Of a stretch of DNA of 24,795 bases, positions 15,482-23,821 are shown one piece after another. Source of the DNA: DTBU01 sp964568845 (GTDB lineage Archaea > Thermoproteota > CALKCG01 > B24); assembly GCA_964568845.1 (NCBI GenBank), contig CAZMSC010000022.1:1-24795 (forward strand), written 5' to 3'. Under the pieces are notes generated by a model that was not told the DNA's origin, did no database searches, and worked only from the letters and a program-made list of their open reading frames with translations. Position numbers and translations under genes: made by a program. Numbering within the stretch: the first letter of the stretch is position 1; every line of letters starts with the position of its first letter.

Positions 15482-16081
15482 GTGGATGTGGTTAAGACAC
15501 CAATATGCCTCTTCGACTTAAAAACTGGAATACTATGTCCAAGTTGCGAAGAGAAGCTTAAAACGGGCGTTATTTCAGAGCTAGACATAGAAGTTGCAAA
15601 AGCCCTTTTAAAGCTTGAATCTCAACACCGCCAACTGCTCCAAGATGTTACGTTTTACAAGGCTTACATAGTAGACGACGTTTTAGCAATCTTAGTTGAG
15701 CAAAGAGATGTACCTAAACTCATATCTAAGGGTGGTAGAGCTATTAGAGAACTTGGTGAAATCTTCGGTAAGAAGGTTAGAGTCTTAAGCTATAGAAGTA
15801 GCTTCAGAGAGTTTTTAGAAGAGCTTCTCGCACCTGCAAGCATAAGAGCCATTAATAGAATTTGGCTTCCAGATGGAACTAATGAAGTTAAAGTCGTCAT
15901 CTCCTACGCAGGTAAGAGGGCTCCCATAGACTTTGAAACTGTTAAAAAACTTTCAACAACCATTAGAAACGTGCCTCTAAGAGTAGAGGTTGAAAGGGAT
16001 AGATACGCCTTTAGACTTTCAAAGTCTAAAACAGTTCCTGCGAAAATAGAGAAAGTAGAATCTAAAACTGAGAAGAAATGA
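15482..16081 (+). CDS. KH-domain (NusA-like) RNA-binding protein with N-terminal Cys motif
   Basis: A 199-residue basic protein. Residues 9-22 (CLFDLKTGILCPSC; Cys9, Cys19, Cys22) look like a partial zinc ribbon with only three cysteines. Residues about 68-104 form a KH motif with the GxxG-type loop SKGGRAIRELGEIFGKKV (83-99). A second KH-like half (EVKVVISYAGKRAPIDFETVKKLS, about 135-158) follows, and the tail is Lys-rich. This resembles archaeal NusA-like or two-KH RNA-binding proteins, which act in transcription or ribosome biogenesis; the exact orthologue is not recognised. The start is GTG at 15482 with AAGGT just upstream; GTG at 15488 is an alternative that would shorten it by two residues. 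It lies 66 bases after the sRNA and 245 bases before the thermosome gene. An RNA-related role fits its neighbour. Confidence 0.68.
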   Translation: MDVVKTPICLFDLKTGILCPSCEEKLKTGVISELDIEVAKALLKLESQHRQLLQDVTFYKAYIVDDVLAILVEQRDVPKLISKGGRAIRELGEIFGKKVRVLSYRSSFREFLEELLAPASIRAINRIWLPDGTNEVKVVISYAGKRAPIDFETVKKLSTTIRNVPLRVEVERDRYAFRLSKSKTVPAKIEKVESKTEKK

Positions 16082-16135
16082 TGGATATCTCCCTATAAGA
16101 TGTGGGATGTAGGAATTGGATCCGTAAACAGTTTC

Positions 16136-16186
16136 ATTCAACCAAGTCGATCAATCAATAGATAAATGCTGGATTCAACCAATCGA
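16136..16186 (+). repeat. Pair of short direct repeats upstream of the thermosome promoter
   Basis: ATTCAACCAAGTCGA (16136-16150) recurs as ATTCAACCAATCGA (16173-16186), differing by one inserted G, with 37 bases between starts. The pair lies about 100-140 bases upstream of the thermosome TATA box. It could be a regulator site or a chance duplication. Confidence 0.4.
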
Positions 16187-16278
16187 CTATCTTTAGAAGC
16201 TGAGCGGCTTAACAGTATGACGGCCTAGAAAAGAGAAAAGAGGAAAATCAGGGATTTTTACGAGTCTTTTTGGATAAA

Positions 16279-16320
16279 TCTTTATATTTCTCTTTTTTCT
16301 TCTCTGAAGTCTTGGGTGAT
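16279..16320 (+). promoter_or_regulatory. Thermosome promoter and ribosome-binding site
   Basis: A TATA-like TCTTTATATTT spans about 16279-16289. GGTGAT, a perfect match to the archaeal anti-Shine-Dalgarno, is at 16315-16320, 6 bases before the ATG at 16327. This rules out the upstream in-frame start at 16270, which would add 19 residues unlike any thermosome and put the TATA box inside the coding region. Confidence 0.65.
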
Positions 16321-16326
16321 AGACTC

Positions 16327-17994
16327 ATGACGTCTATGGAGGCAATACCAGTTGTTACTGAAAGCGGTCAACCAGTATTAATCCTTAAAGAGGGGACTAC
16401 TAGGACAAAGGGTAGAGAAGCTCTGGCAACAAATATAATGGCTGCTAGAACAGTTGCAGAAATGATTAAAACCTCCCTGGGTCCCAAAGGTATGGATAAG
16501 ATGATCGTAGATAGTTTAGGAGATGTTACGATAACTAATGATGGCGCTACTATCCTTAAAGAAATGGATGTACAGCATCCCGTGGCTAAAATGATGGTTG
16601 AAATAGCTAAAGCCACGGATAGTGAGGTGGGCGACGGAACGACCTCGGTGGTTGTTCTGACAGGTGAACTTCTCTCAAAAGCTCAAGATCTGTTGGATTT
16701 AAACATCCATCCGAGTGTCATAACTGAAGGGTATGATGCCGCCATTAGCAAAGCCCTTGAAATTTTAAGAGAAATCGCTATCAAGGTAAATCCTGAGGAT
16801 AAGGATGTTTTGAAGAAGGTGGCTATGACCTCCCTAGGTACGAAGGCTATAGCTGAAAACAGAGAGTTTCTAGCCAACATTGTAGTGGATGCAATCCTCC
16901 AAGTTGCTGAGAAGTTTGAAGAAGGCTATAGAGTCGACTTAGACGATATAAAGGTTGAGAAGAAAGCTGGAGAAGATATAACGGCTACAAAGCTTATTCA
17001 AGGCATAGTACTGGATAAGGAGGTTGTCCACCCCGGTATGCCTAAAACCGTTAAAGAGGCTAAAATCGCTCTGTTAAACTGTCCACTTGAAATAGAGAAG
17101 ACTGAGATAGATGCAAAAATCCAGATAGAGAGGCCAGATCAGATAAGAGCTTTCCTCGAACAGGAAACCAAGATGCTTAAAAATATGGTTGATAAAATAG
17201 CCGATACTGGCGCTAATGTCGTAGTATGCCAGAAGGGTATAGACGACATGGCTCAGCACTTCCTAGCTAAGAGGGGGATATTAGCCGTTAGAAGGGTTAA
17301 GGAATCAGACATGAGGAAGGTTTCAAGAGCCACGGGAGCTAGAATAGTCACTGATATTGAAGACTTGAAGCCTGAAGACCTCGGCTATGCTAAGCTTGTT
17401 GAGGAGCGTAAAGTGGGAGAGGATAAGTGGGTTTTCATAGAGGGTTGTAAGAATCCTAGAAGCGTCACTATTCTAATAAGGGGTGGAGCTGATAAAGTCG
17501 TTGAAGAGGCTGAGAGAAGCATTCACGATGCTCTCTGCGTAGTTAGAGATGTTGTACAAAACCCCGCCATAGTGGCTGGGGGCGGTGCTCCAGAGCTCGA
17601 GCTGAGTTTAAGAATTAGAAGATGGGCTGAAGGGCTCTCAGGTAAAGAGCAACTCGCAGTCCTCAAGTTTGCTGAAGCCTTGGAGGTTATACCGTCAGTC
17701 TTAGCTGAAAATGCAGGCTTAGAACCTATCGACGCTACCGTAGAGCTTAGATCGGCTCATGAAAAAGGCAATATATGGTATGGTGTGGATGTTTTAAACG
17801 GGAAAACCGCGGATATGTATAAGCTTGAAGTCTTAGAGCCTCTAGCCGTTAAAGAACAAATCATAAAGTCTGCTGTTGAAGCGACAACGAGCATACTGAG
17901 AATAGACGACGTTATAGCGGCTGGTAAGCTTAAGGAAGAAAAACCACCGAAAGCTCCAGAGAAAGAAAAAGAAGAGGAGAGTACTTCAGATTAA
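16327..17994 (+). CDS. thsA: Thermosome subunit (group II chaperonin)
   Basis: A 555-residue subunit, the usual size, of the ATP-driven double-ring chaperonin that folds cytosolic proteins in archaea. Signature segments are LGPKGMDKM (51-59), the ATP-site NDGATIL (71-77), the P-loop-like GDGTTS (102-107), and AGGGAPELE in the second equatorial segment. The apical helical protrusion region, which serves as built-in lid, is present in the middle of the protein. The C terminus is acidic and lysine-rich (EKEKEEESTSD) rather than a Gly-Gly-Met tail. Only one subunit gene is in this window; whether the genome has others is unknown, so the subunit letter is nominal. The gene is monocistronic and ends 10 bases before the convergent porB gene. 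The strong TATA box and Shine-Dalgarno agree with high expression. Confidence 0.97.
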   Translation: MTSMEAIPVVTESGQPVLILKEGTTRTKGREALATNIMAARTVAEMIKTSLGPKGMDKMIVDSLGDVTITNDGATILKEMDVQHPVAKMMVEIAKATDSEVGDGTTSVVVLTGELLSKAQDLLDLNIHPSVITEGYDAAISKALEILREIAIKVNPEDKDVLKKVAMTSLGTKAIAENREFLANIVVDAILQVAEKFEEGYRVDLDDIKVEKKAGEDITATKLIQGIVLDKEVVHPGMPKTVKEAKIALLNCPLEIEKTEIDAKIQIERPDQIRAFLEQETKMLKNMVDKIADTGANVVVCQKGIDDMAQHFLAKRGILAVRRVKESDMRKVSRATGARIVTDIEDLKPEDLGYAKLVEERKVGEDKWVFIEGCKNPRSVTILIRGGADKVVEEAERSIHDALCVVRDVVQNPAIVAGGGAPELELSLRIRRWAEGLSGKEQLAVLKFAEALEVIPSVLAENAGLEPIDATVELRSAHEKGNIWYGVDVLNGKTADMYKLEVLEPLAVKEQIIKSAVEATTSILRIDDVIAAGKLKEEKPPKAPEKEKEEESTSD

Positions 17995-18004
17995 ATACAA
18001 TCTC

Positions 18005-18928
18005 CTATTCTTTCACACCACACTTTTCTAGAAGGTTTTTCCAGTTTTCATCTACATTTTTTTGAATATCTTCTATAACATGTTTAAACTTCGGCGTAAA
18101 CAGATGTCTGAACCTTCCCTGAAGTTTTAGAAACTCTTCAACGGGTAGAGGCTTAGTCACTTTAACGTTTAACTTGTAGACCCCGTTTTCAACCTCGTAT
18201 ATTGGGAAATACCTGGTCTGAACGGCAAGCCTAGACAATTTAACTGTTTGAGATGGGTCGAATCTCCAACCCAATGGGCATGGGGCTAGGAAGTGCAATA
18301 CAGCAGGCCCATCGACCTCTAAGGATTTACGGACCTTCTCGATCAAGTCGCTCCAATAGGCTATTGTACCAGTAGCTGCATACGGTATGTGATGTGCAAC
18401 AGCTATCTCTATCAGGTTTTTCTTATACTCCAGCTTACCAGGTATAACCTCTCCGGCTGGACTTGTGGTAGTCGCCGCTCCTTTCGGCGTGGCACCAGAC
18501 CTTTGGATTCCAGTGTTCATGTAGGCTTCGTTATCATAGCATATGTACGTGAATTTATGCCACCTTTCTAAAGCGCCTGAAAGTGCCTGTATGCCTATGT
18601 CAAAAGTGCCTCCATCGCCAGCTATCACAACTACATCGACTTTCTTATCAAGTAGGCCTTTTTTAGCCATGTACTTATATGATGCTTCTATTCCTGAGGC
18701 AACGGCAGCGGCGTTTTCAAAAAGCACGTGAATCCATGGTACACCCCAAGCAGTCTGCGGGTAGGAGCTTGAAACGATCTCCATACAGCCTGTCGGTGTA
18801 ACCACCACAGTCGGTCTTCTTAAAGCCTTCAGTATCAATCTAACCGTTACAGATGGCCCGCACCCGGCACATGCGCTATGTCCAGGCCCCCAATACTCCT
18901 CCAGTGGAACTTCTTTTATCGTAACCAT
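18005..18928 (-). CDS. porB: Pyruvate:ferredoxin oxidoreductase, beta subunit
   Basis: A 307-residue subunit that binds thiamine diphosphate and one [4Fe-4S] cluster. The Cys ligands expected in PorB are at 20, 23 (ACAGCGP), 48 (TGCME) and 217 (APCPLGW). The ThDP motif is GDGGTFDIG (104-112), followed downstream by YDNEAYMNTGIQRSGATP. YMNTGIQ and the GATP stretch favour the pyruvate-type enzyme over 2-oxoglutarate or indolepyruvate forms, although 2-oxoisovalerate (VOR) specificity is not excluded. The complex converts pyruvate plus CoA to acetyl-CoA and CO2 while reducing ferredoxin, or the reverse. It is the last gene of the four-gene operon G-D-A-B, one base after porA. Confidence 0.93.
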   Translation of the reverse strand: MVTIKEVPLEEYWGPGHSACAGCGPSVTVRLILKALRRPTVVVTPTGCMEIVSSSYPQTAWGVPWIHVLFENAAAVASGIEASYKYMAKKGLLDKKVDVVVIAGDGGTFDIGIQALSGALERWHKFTYICYDNEAYMNTGIQRSGATPKGAATTTSPAGEVIPGKLEYKKNLIEIAVAHHIPYAATGTIAYWSDLIEKVRKSLEVDGPAVLHFLAPCPLGWRFDPSQTVKLSRLAVQTRYFPIYEVENGVYKLNVKVTKPLPVEEFLKLQGRFRHLFTPKFKHVIEDIQKNVDENWKNLLEKCGVKE

Positions 18929-18929
18929 T

Positions 18930-20111
18930 TCACAGCACCTCCCTTACATATCCGGTTGAGCTAGGAGGCTTAACACCTTCCGCTACTTTCACGGCCAATC
19001 TGAGAAGTTTCTCAGCGAGATCTATGGAAACTTCATCCCCACCCAGACCATAAGTATAGTTTAGAAGTCTAATACCTAGATTACGTTTAACAATTATCGA
19101 GGCTATGTCGCTTCCAAGAGGGCCGAAAATCGCCCCAGGACTTAATGTCCTATCTAAAACTACTAGGGTTTCCACGTTATCAATTGCTGATGCAAGGTCG
19201 TCCTCTGGTAGAGGTCTGTAAAGCCAAAGTTTTACAACACCAACTTTAAGCCCTTCGGACTCTTTAAGCTTCTTAGCAACATGCCTTAGCGTTCCGCAAG
19301 TGCTTCCAAGAGCTATAACCGCTACTTTCGAATCCTCTAATCCGTAGCTTTGAATTACTCCATAGTTTCTACCCGTAAGTTTACTGTATTCCTCAGCTAC
19401 TTGCTTGATCACCTTGATGCTATTTTCCATAGCTTCCTGCTGTTGAAGCTTAAACTTGTAGTAGTACTCAGGCATGGCCCATGCTCCGAAAGTCATGGGT
19501 TTCTCAACATCTATACGATAGATCGGTTTTCTAGGCGGTAGAAACTTCTTAACATCCTCCTCCTCTAAAACCTCTATATCTTCCAAGCAGTGGGTTAAAG
19601 TGAACCCGTCTAAGTTCACGGCTACGGGAAGCTGAACATCTGGATGCTCAGCTATCTTGAATGATTGAATAGTCCAATCGTAGGCTTCTTGAACGTTCTC
19701 TGCAAATACCTGAATCCAACCGCAGTCTCTAGACCCCATCATGTCTGAGTGATCACAGTGTATGTTTAAAGGCGCAGATAAGGCTCTGTTGGCTACAGCC
19801 ATAACTATTGGACATCTTAACCCGGAAGCCGCATATAGGACTTCGTGCATTAAAGCTAGGCCTTGACTAGCCGTAGCCGTAAACACCCTCAAACCAGTCA
19901 AACTAGCGCCTATACATGCTGAAAGCGCCGAGTGTTCAGATTCTACGCATACAAACTCCGTATCTATTTCTCCATTGGCGACGTAATCGCTTATCCTCTC
20001 AACTATTATCGTTTGCGGTGTTATCGGATAAGCGGATACAAGCCCCACATCACACTGTTTAACGGCATATGCCACAGCTTCGTTCCCAGTTAAACCCATA
20101 CGTCTACCCAT
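18930..20111 (-). CDS. porA: Pyruvate:ferredoxin oxidoreductase, alpha subunit
   Basis: A 393-residue alpha subunit, typical in length for the four-subunit archaeal enzyme. The N-terminal pyrimidine-binding domain contains SAYPITPQT (26-34), the conserved acidic residue in VESEHSA (Glu57) that activates thiamine diphosphate, and TATASQGL (78-85). The C-terminal third is the transketolase-like domain II (VAVIALGSTCGTLRHV and following). It pairs with PorB to form the active site across the subunit interface. The start ATG at 20111 is preceded by a GGAGGAGGG Shine-Dalgarno that overlaps the end of porD, and only 3 bases separate the two genes, which suggests translational coupling. Confidence 0.93.
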   Translation of the reverse strand: MGRRMGLTGNEAVAYAVKQCDVGLVSAYPITPQTIIVERISDYVANGEIDTEFVCVESEHSALSACIGASLTGLRVFTATASQGLALMHEVLYAASGLRCPIVMAVANRALSAPLNIHCDHSDMMGSRDCGWIQVFAENVQEAYDWTIQSFKIAEHPDVQLPVAVNLDGFTLTHCLEDIEVLEEEDVKKFLPPRKPIYRIDVEKPMTFGAWAMPEYYYKFKLQQQEAMENSIKVIKQVAEEYSKLTGRNYGVIQSYGLEDSKVAVIALGSTCGTLRHVAKKLKESEGLKVGVVKLWLYRPLPEDDLASAIDNVETLVVLDRTLSPGAIFGPLGSDIASIIVKRNLGIRLLNYTYGLGGDEVSIDLAEKLLRLAVKVAEGVKPPSSTGYVREVL

Positions 20112-20114
20112 CTG

Positions 20115-20381
20115 TCAGCCCTCCTCCACCATAGTTATGGCTTTTCTAGGGCATTCTTCAGCACATATACCACACCCCTTACAGTAGTCGTAGTTTACCG
20201 TAACGTACTTCTCAAGTCTAATGATGCTGGCATCTGGACAATAGATCCAACATATTAGACAGTTTACACACTTCTCCACATCTATGACCGGTCTTTTGGT
20301 CCTCCATCCGCCAGTCTTATTTTCAACAGAGCTTCTAAGTTTAGGTATCACAGCTCCCATAACTACATCATACTTGCTCAT
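20115..20381 (-). CDS. porD: Pyruvate:ferredoxin oxidoreductase, delta subunit (2x[4Fe-4S] ferredoxin)
   Basis: An 88-residue ferredoxin-like subunit with two complete CxxCxxCxxxCP clusters: Cys38, 41, 44 and 48, and Cys67, 70, 73 and 77. It passes electrons from the catalytic subunits to external ferredoxin. The N-terminal extension (about 30 residues with GGWRTKRPV) is typical of PorD. Its ATG overlaps the stop of porG by 4 bases (ATGA), a sign of coupled translation in the operon. Confidence 0.93.
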   Translation of the reverse strand: MSKYDVVMGAVIPKLRSSVENKTGGWRTKRPVIDVEKCVNCLICWIYCPDASIIRLEKYVTVNYDYCKGCGICAEECPRKAITMVEEG

Positions 20382-20932
20382 TGTTTAACCTCCCATACAG
20401 ATTCGTATGCTTTACGTACTGCTTCAATATTCCTCTCACCTAAAGCGCCTTTAAACCTCTCCATAACAGCCTCCTCAACAGATTTTAAAGAGACTATGGG
20501 CATTACCTTAACCAAAGCACCCACCATAGGAGTATTCACTATCACCCTACCAAATATACTCGCCGATATCCCGGTAGCATTAACAGCCCATACATTTGGC
20601 CTTTGACCTCTAATCTGTTTTGCAAGCTCCTCATCCCCACCGTTGTTAATTACTAGAAGCTTGGCCTCCGGTAGGCTTCTGTTCCTAACCAAGTCTCTTA
20701 AGAGGCTTACATCCATTATGATGGCTACGTCAGGCTTAGATATGGAGCTGTGAATCTCTATAGGTTCATCACTTATCCTGGTGTATCCTCTAACAGGAGC
20801 GCCAAGCCTCTCAGCGCCAAACTGTGGAAACGCTTGGACATGTTTTCCCTCTCGAATAGCGGCTACAGATAGAATGTGACCAGCTGTTATAACGCCCTGA
20901 CCAGCTCTGCCAAGCCAGAAGATTTCCCACAT
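20378..20932 (-). CDS. porG: Pyruvate:ferredoxin oxidoreductase, gamma subunit
   Basis: A 184-residue gamma subunit, the first gene of the porGDAB operon. It starts with the typical WLGRAGQGVITAG (6-18), and has AFPQFGAERLGAPV and VNTPMVGALVKV further on, as in the CoA-binding gamma domain of 2-oxoacid oxidoreductases. The start ATG at 20932 has GGAGATGGTG 4 bases upstream, a double Shine-Dalgarno. A promoter and a palindrome precede it at 20957-20997, 78 bases after the end of the PAPS-reductase-like gene, so the por operon probably has its own promoter. Confidence 0.92.
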   Translation of the reverse strand: MWEIFWLGRAGQGVITAGHILSVAAIREGKHVQAFPQFGAERLGAPVRGYTRISDEPIEIHSSISKPDVAIIMDVSLLRDLVRNRSLPEAKLLVINNGGDEELAKQIRGQRPNVWAVNATGISASIFGRVIVNTPMVGALVKVMPIVSLKSVEEAVMERFKGALGERNIEAVRKAYESVWEVKQ

Positions 20933-20956
20933 TAAACACCATCTCCTTAAACTTAA

Positions 20957-20972
20957 ACGTAGTTTACTACGT
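20957..20972. promoter_or_regulatory. Perfect palindrome at the predicted transcription start of the por operon (candidate operator)
   Basis: ACGTAGT-TT-ACTACGT has perfect 7-base arms around a 2-base centre. It lies between the TATA-like run (20982-20997 on the minus strand) and the porG start, covering the position where transcription should begin. A dimeric repressor bound here would block initiation. No regulator gene is recognised in the window. Confidence 0.55.
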
Positions 20973-20981
20973 CACTCCTCA

Positions 20982-20997
20982 CTTAAAAGTTTTAAAA
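20982..20997 (-). promoter_or_regulatory. TATA-like promoter element of the porGDAB operon
   Basis: On the minus strand the stretch reads TTTTAAAACTTTTAAG, two overlapping TATA-like boxes. Either would place the start site about 25 bases downstream, inside the palindrome at 20957-20972. Confidence 0.45.
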
Positions 20998-21010
20998 TCT
21001 CCATCAGATT

Positions 21011-22831
21011 TTAGCTATGTGAATCAACAGCCTTGACCAATATTGGAAGGTTTTCTTCCACAAAGTAAATGGCTGCAGGACATTTATCATTACATAATCC
21101 ACATCCATTACATCGCATGGCGTCTACGGTTATAGAGCCGTCAGCCAATTTTACCGCCTCTTTACCGCACCAGTAGATGCATGAACCACATCTGGAACAC
21201 AGTATAGTTCTCGCCAGAAGGCTTAAAACTCTGACTAGAGGCTTAAGGTTAGAACTTTCAATGCCATAAGCTTCTACCACACCATTGGAGCGCAATCGTA
21301 TTGAAACACCGTCTTCCCTATGCTCTAATACGTTTTCGGAGGTTTCTTTAAGCCCTCCAATTGTTGATGCTAATTTCAACGCTTCACTAAACGTTATTGG
21401 ATTATTAAGCTTGACTATTAAAGCATCTTTACTGATTTCAATAGCCTCAATTTTAAGAGATGTACGGGCAGCATCTTTAAACGATAGCCCTGTGAGTTTT
21501 TCAATCTTCCTGGGAGTCTTCCTCCACCTCCATAAGGCAAACCTCACATAGTCGTAGTTAAAACCGTTTCTAAGAGCCCACTCTTCAATCTTCTCATTCA
21601 ATCGACCCCATAGCTCTGGGTGAAGGCGCTTAACCTCTTGAAACTCAGCCAGATTGCAGTATGGGCAGGTGTAGCATCCAATTCTATCGAACCCTTCAAA
21701 GTATAGTGGGTTCACAAGGTTTTCAAACTTCTTTGAGAATATGTAGAGCCAAACGTGAAGCATAGTCCAGTCATTGATAGGCGTGGTATCTAAACAGTTG
21801 GGTATCCAGTAGTTTACCCATACGCCTCCCCTCTTCCGCCTAGCCCTAGATTCTGCAGCCCTTTGTCCAATTATCGTTAGAAGTCTTCCTTTAAACATGC
21901 TTCTGTACAGTTTAAGCGTCGGTATCAATTTACATGTTTTACAGCACCACCTGTATCCCCTTGCCGGTGGACCGTAAAGCTTAAACCCGCTCCAGAAAGC
22001 ATCTCCAGCCTTCGCTTCAACAACTTTAAGCCCAAATTTTGAAGATATTTTATAAATGTTTGAAACAGTCTCAGGGAGCTCAACACCCGTATCTGTAAAG
22101 AGTATTATAGGCTCTAAGCCAGCTTCAAGGGCTAACTTCAAACTCACAAGGCTATCTTTACCACCTGAGAAGGATGAAACGACCTCACAATTGAATCTCA
22201 TGTGTAGCCTATATAGGGATGTCGCTCCTTTAGACTCTATAGAGAGGAGGGCGTCTCTATTGGCATTTAAAACATCTGTTAGACTGTTTCTCTTCCTTTT
22301 TTCAAAGCTTTCGATCGGCTTCCACAAGTTTAATATTTTTAAACAATTCTCCATCTGTTCAGAAACCCCTACAACCCGGTCGTACTGGTCTTTAACTGCT
22401 ACATATCCATGGTCTACGACCTTTAAAGGAACTTCTTGACCTTTCGTTAGAGCGCCGTTGAGTTTAACGGATTCTATGTATCCGTCTTCAACAAGCTTCA
22501 AACATCCAACTCTAACTGGTTTAAACCTCCACTTGAAAAATCTAATATCGTAGAATAGGTTTCCTAGAAGGTAGCCATCACCGATAACCTCATAGCCAAC
22601 GTCAGCATAAGGAACTCTATTTAAAAGAATAACGCCATCATCCACTATTCTTCTAGATGCTCCCGTTCCAAACTCAAATTCTACAGCATCTTTAAGAATG
22701 TTTAAGTCGTAGTTAAAAGCAGGTCTAGGATCTTCAGGACGGAAGAGTCTAACTTCTAAACCTTTACCTCCACATAGAGAACAGTTTTTACCTATGAGTG
22801 GAACGTTACAGTCTAAACACCAGTAGACCAA
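21011..22831 (-). CDS. PAPS-reductase-like protein with zinc ribbon and C-terminal 2x[4Fe-4S] ferredoxin domain
   Basis: A 606-residue multidomain protein. A zinc ribbon comes first (Cys5, 8, 17, 20). A beta-rich, possibly PUA-like segment spans about 100-160. The adenylyl-binding PAPS-reductase/ATP-pyrophosphatase domain has the PP-motif SGGKDS at 222-227, with FTDTGVELPET downstream. Cys clusters WCCKTCK (296, 297, 300) and CYTCPYC (386, 389, 392) follow, suggesting a bound Fe-S cluster or zinc. The C terminus is a ferredoxin domain with Cys545, 548, 551, 555 and Cys574, 577, 580, 584. Archaeal relatives of this architecture exist and are annotated as PAPS reductases, but sulfur insertion, thiolation of RNA or another adenylyl-activated reaction is equally possible. 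The start is TTG at 22831, which retains the zinc ribbon. The divergent flavoprotein gene begins 81 bases away. Confidence 0.75.
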   Translation of the reverse strand: MVYWCLDCNVPLIGKNCSLCGGKGLEVRLFRPEDPRPAFNYDLNILKDAVEFEFGTGASRRIVDDGVILLNRVPYADVGYEVIGDGYLLGNLFYDIRFFKWRFKPVRVGCLKLVEDGYIESVKLNGALTKGQEVPLKVVDHGYVAVKDQYDRVVGVSEQMENCLKILNLWKPIESFEKRKRNSLTDVLNANRDALLSIESKGATSLYRLHMRFNCEVVSSFSGGKDSLVSLKLALEAGLEPIILFTDTGVELPETVSNIYKISSKFGLKVVEAKAGDAFWSGFKLYGPPARGYRWCCKTCKLIPTLKLYRSMFKGRLLTIIGQRAAESRARRKRGGVWVNYWIPNCLDTTPINDWTMLHVWLYIFSKKFENLVNPLYFEGFDRIGCYTCPYCNLAEFQEVKRLHPELWGRLNEKIEEWALRNGFNYDYVRFALWRWRKTPRKIEKLTGLSFKDAARTSLKIEAIEISKDALIVKLNNPITFSEALKLASTIGGLKETSENVLEHREDGVSIRLRSNGVVEAYGIESSNLKPLVRVLSLLARTILCSRCGSCIYWCGKEAVKLADGSITVDAMRCNGCGLCNDKCPAAIYFVEENLPILVKAVDSHS

Positions 22832-22912
22832 TTGAAATCAACACAACAGATAGGTTGAATTTAAGTCTTTAATAGTTTGATTAACATTTTCTTAGGGTAA
22901 AGGCGGTTATAG

Positions 22913-23701
22913 ATGAGAATTTTAGTGGTATCTAGCTCACCTCATAGGAATGGGATTTGCACGAGACTTGCTGAAGAGGCTGCTGAAGGTGTTAGAGAGG
23001 CGGGGGGTGAAGCTGAACTCATCATTCTAGCCGGAAAACGCATTAGTCCGTGTCTAGCATGTGAAGACCCGCCTTGCTGGCAAAAAATGGAGTGTAGAGT
23101 GGAAGACGATGCTCTTGAAATTAGGAGAAGACTCAACGATGCCAACGGCCTAGTTTTTATAGCACCAGTCTACTTCTTATCAGTCAACGGTTTAGCTAAA
23201 GACTTTATGGATAGAATGAGATACTATGGAGAGACGGGGAAGCCTGCCTTAGCCATAGCTGTAGCCGGCGGTACGGGTAAAGGATGCATATTGGCTCTGC
23301 AAGACATCTGTAGATGGCTTATAATCCTAGGCTTCCGTCCTATAAACCCTCTGCCAGTCACAAGGTATAATTTAGACGTCTCTCTCGTTGAAGCAAGAGT
23401 TAGAGCGAAGAGACTCACAGAGTTGAAAAGTCAACCTTTCACAGGCTTAGCTGAGAAAATAGCCCACTATGAGTCTCTACCATACATGAAATATGGAATG
23501 ACGGATGAAATTATCTACCTCGCCAGAGAGGCCATAGAGGGAATAGTACGACGGGGAAATCCAAGTCTAGCGGCTGAGCCTAGAAGGAAGCTTGAAACTG
23601 GAGAGGCCATGCTAAGGGTTGGCAAGTTTAACGAAGGCTTAAAACTCATCGCAGATGCACAGGAGGATAGTATGAGGGTCTTTAACAGCATAGTACGTTG
23701 A
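22913..23701 (+). CDS. Flavodoxin-like iron-sulfur flavoprotein (NAD(P)H/FMN oxidoreductase family)
   Basis: A 262-residue protein with a flavodoxin-like N-terminal domain. The FMN-phosphate loop is SSSPHRNGICTRL (7-19), and the second FMN contact region is APVYFLSVNGLAKDFMDR (from about 84). A compact cysteine motif lies at Cys47, 50, 55 and 61 (C-x2-C-x4-C-x5-C), close to the Cys pattern that holds a [4Fe-4S] cluster in archaeal iron-sulfur flavoprotein (Isf). Isf-type proteins accept electrons from ferredoxin, which suits the neighbouring ferredoxin-linked enzymes. The C-terminal 80 residues are helical and not recognised. The ATG at 22913 has only a weak ribosome-binding site. It is divergent from the PAPS-reductase-like gene and may share its promoter region (22832-22912). 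Confidence 0.78.
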   Translation: MRILVVSSSPHRNGICTRLAEEAAEGVREAGGEAELIILAGKRISPCLACEDPPCWQKMECRVEDDALEIRRRLNDANGLVFIAPVYFLSVNGLAKDFMDRMRYYGETGKPALAIAVAGGTGKGCILALQDICRWLIILGFRPINPLPVTRYNLDVSLVEARVRAKRLTELKSQPFTGLAEKIAHYESLPYMKYGMTDEIIYLAREAIEGIVRRGNPSLAAEPRRKLETGEAMLRVGKFNEGLKLIADAQEDSMRVFNSIVR

Positions 23702-23800
23702 AAATGTGAAGGAGTAGAGCCATCTTACGCTGAAATATCCCTAACTATTTATTTAGAAACTTTCTGTTTTCTAAACTGAACATTAGATAGCGTTTTGAAA

Positions 23801-23821
23801 ATGTTAATTTAAAATTAACAT
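23801..23821. promoter_or_regulatory. Perfect 10-bp-arm palindrome upstream of the cstA-like gene (candidate operator 1)
   Basis: ATGTTAATTT-A-AAATTAACAT is perfectly symmetric around a single central base. It directly abuts the second palindrome at 23821-23840. Its A/T-rich core could also serve as a TATA or BRE element, but the 10-base arms are unlikely by chance even in A/T-rich DNA. Confidence 0.55.

Noticed and set aside
16270..16326. Longer thermosome start giving 19 extra residues
   Set aside because: The TATA box lies inside this stretch and a perfect GGTGAT precedes the ATG at 16327.
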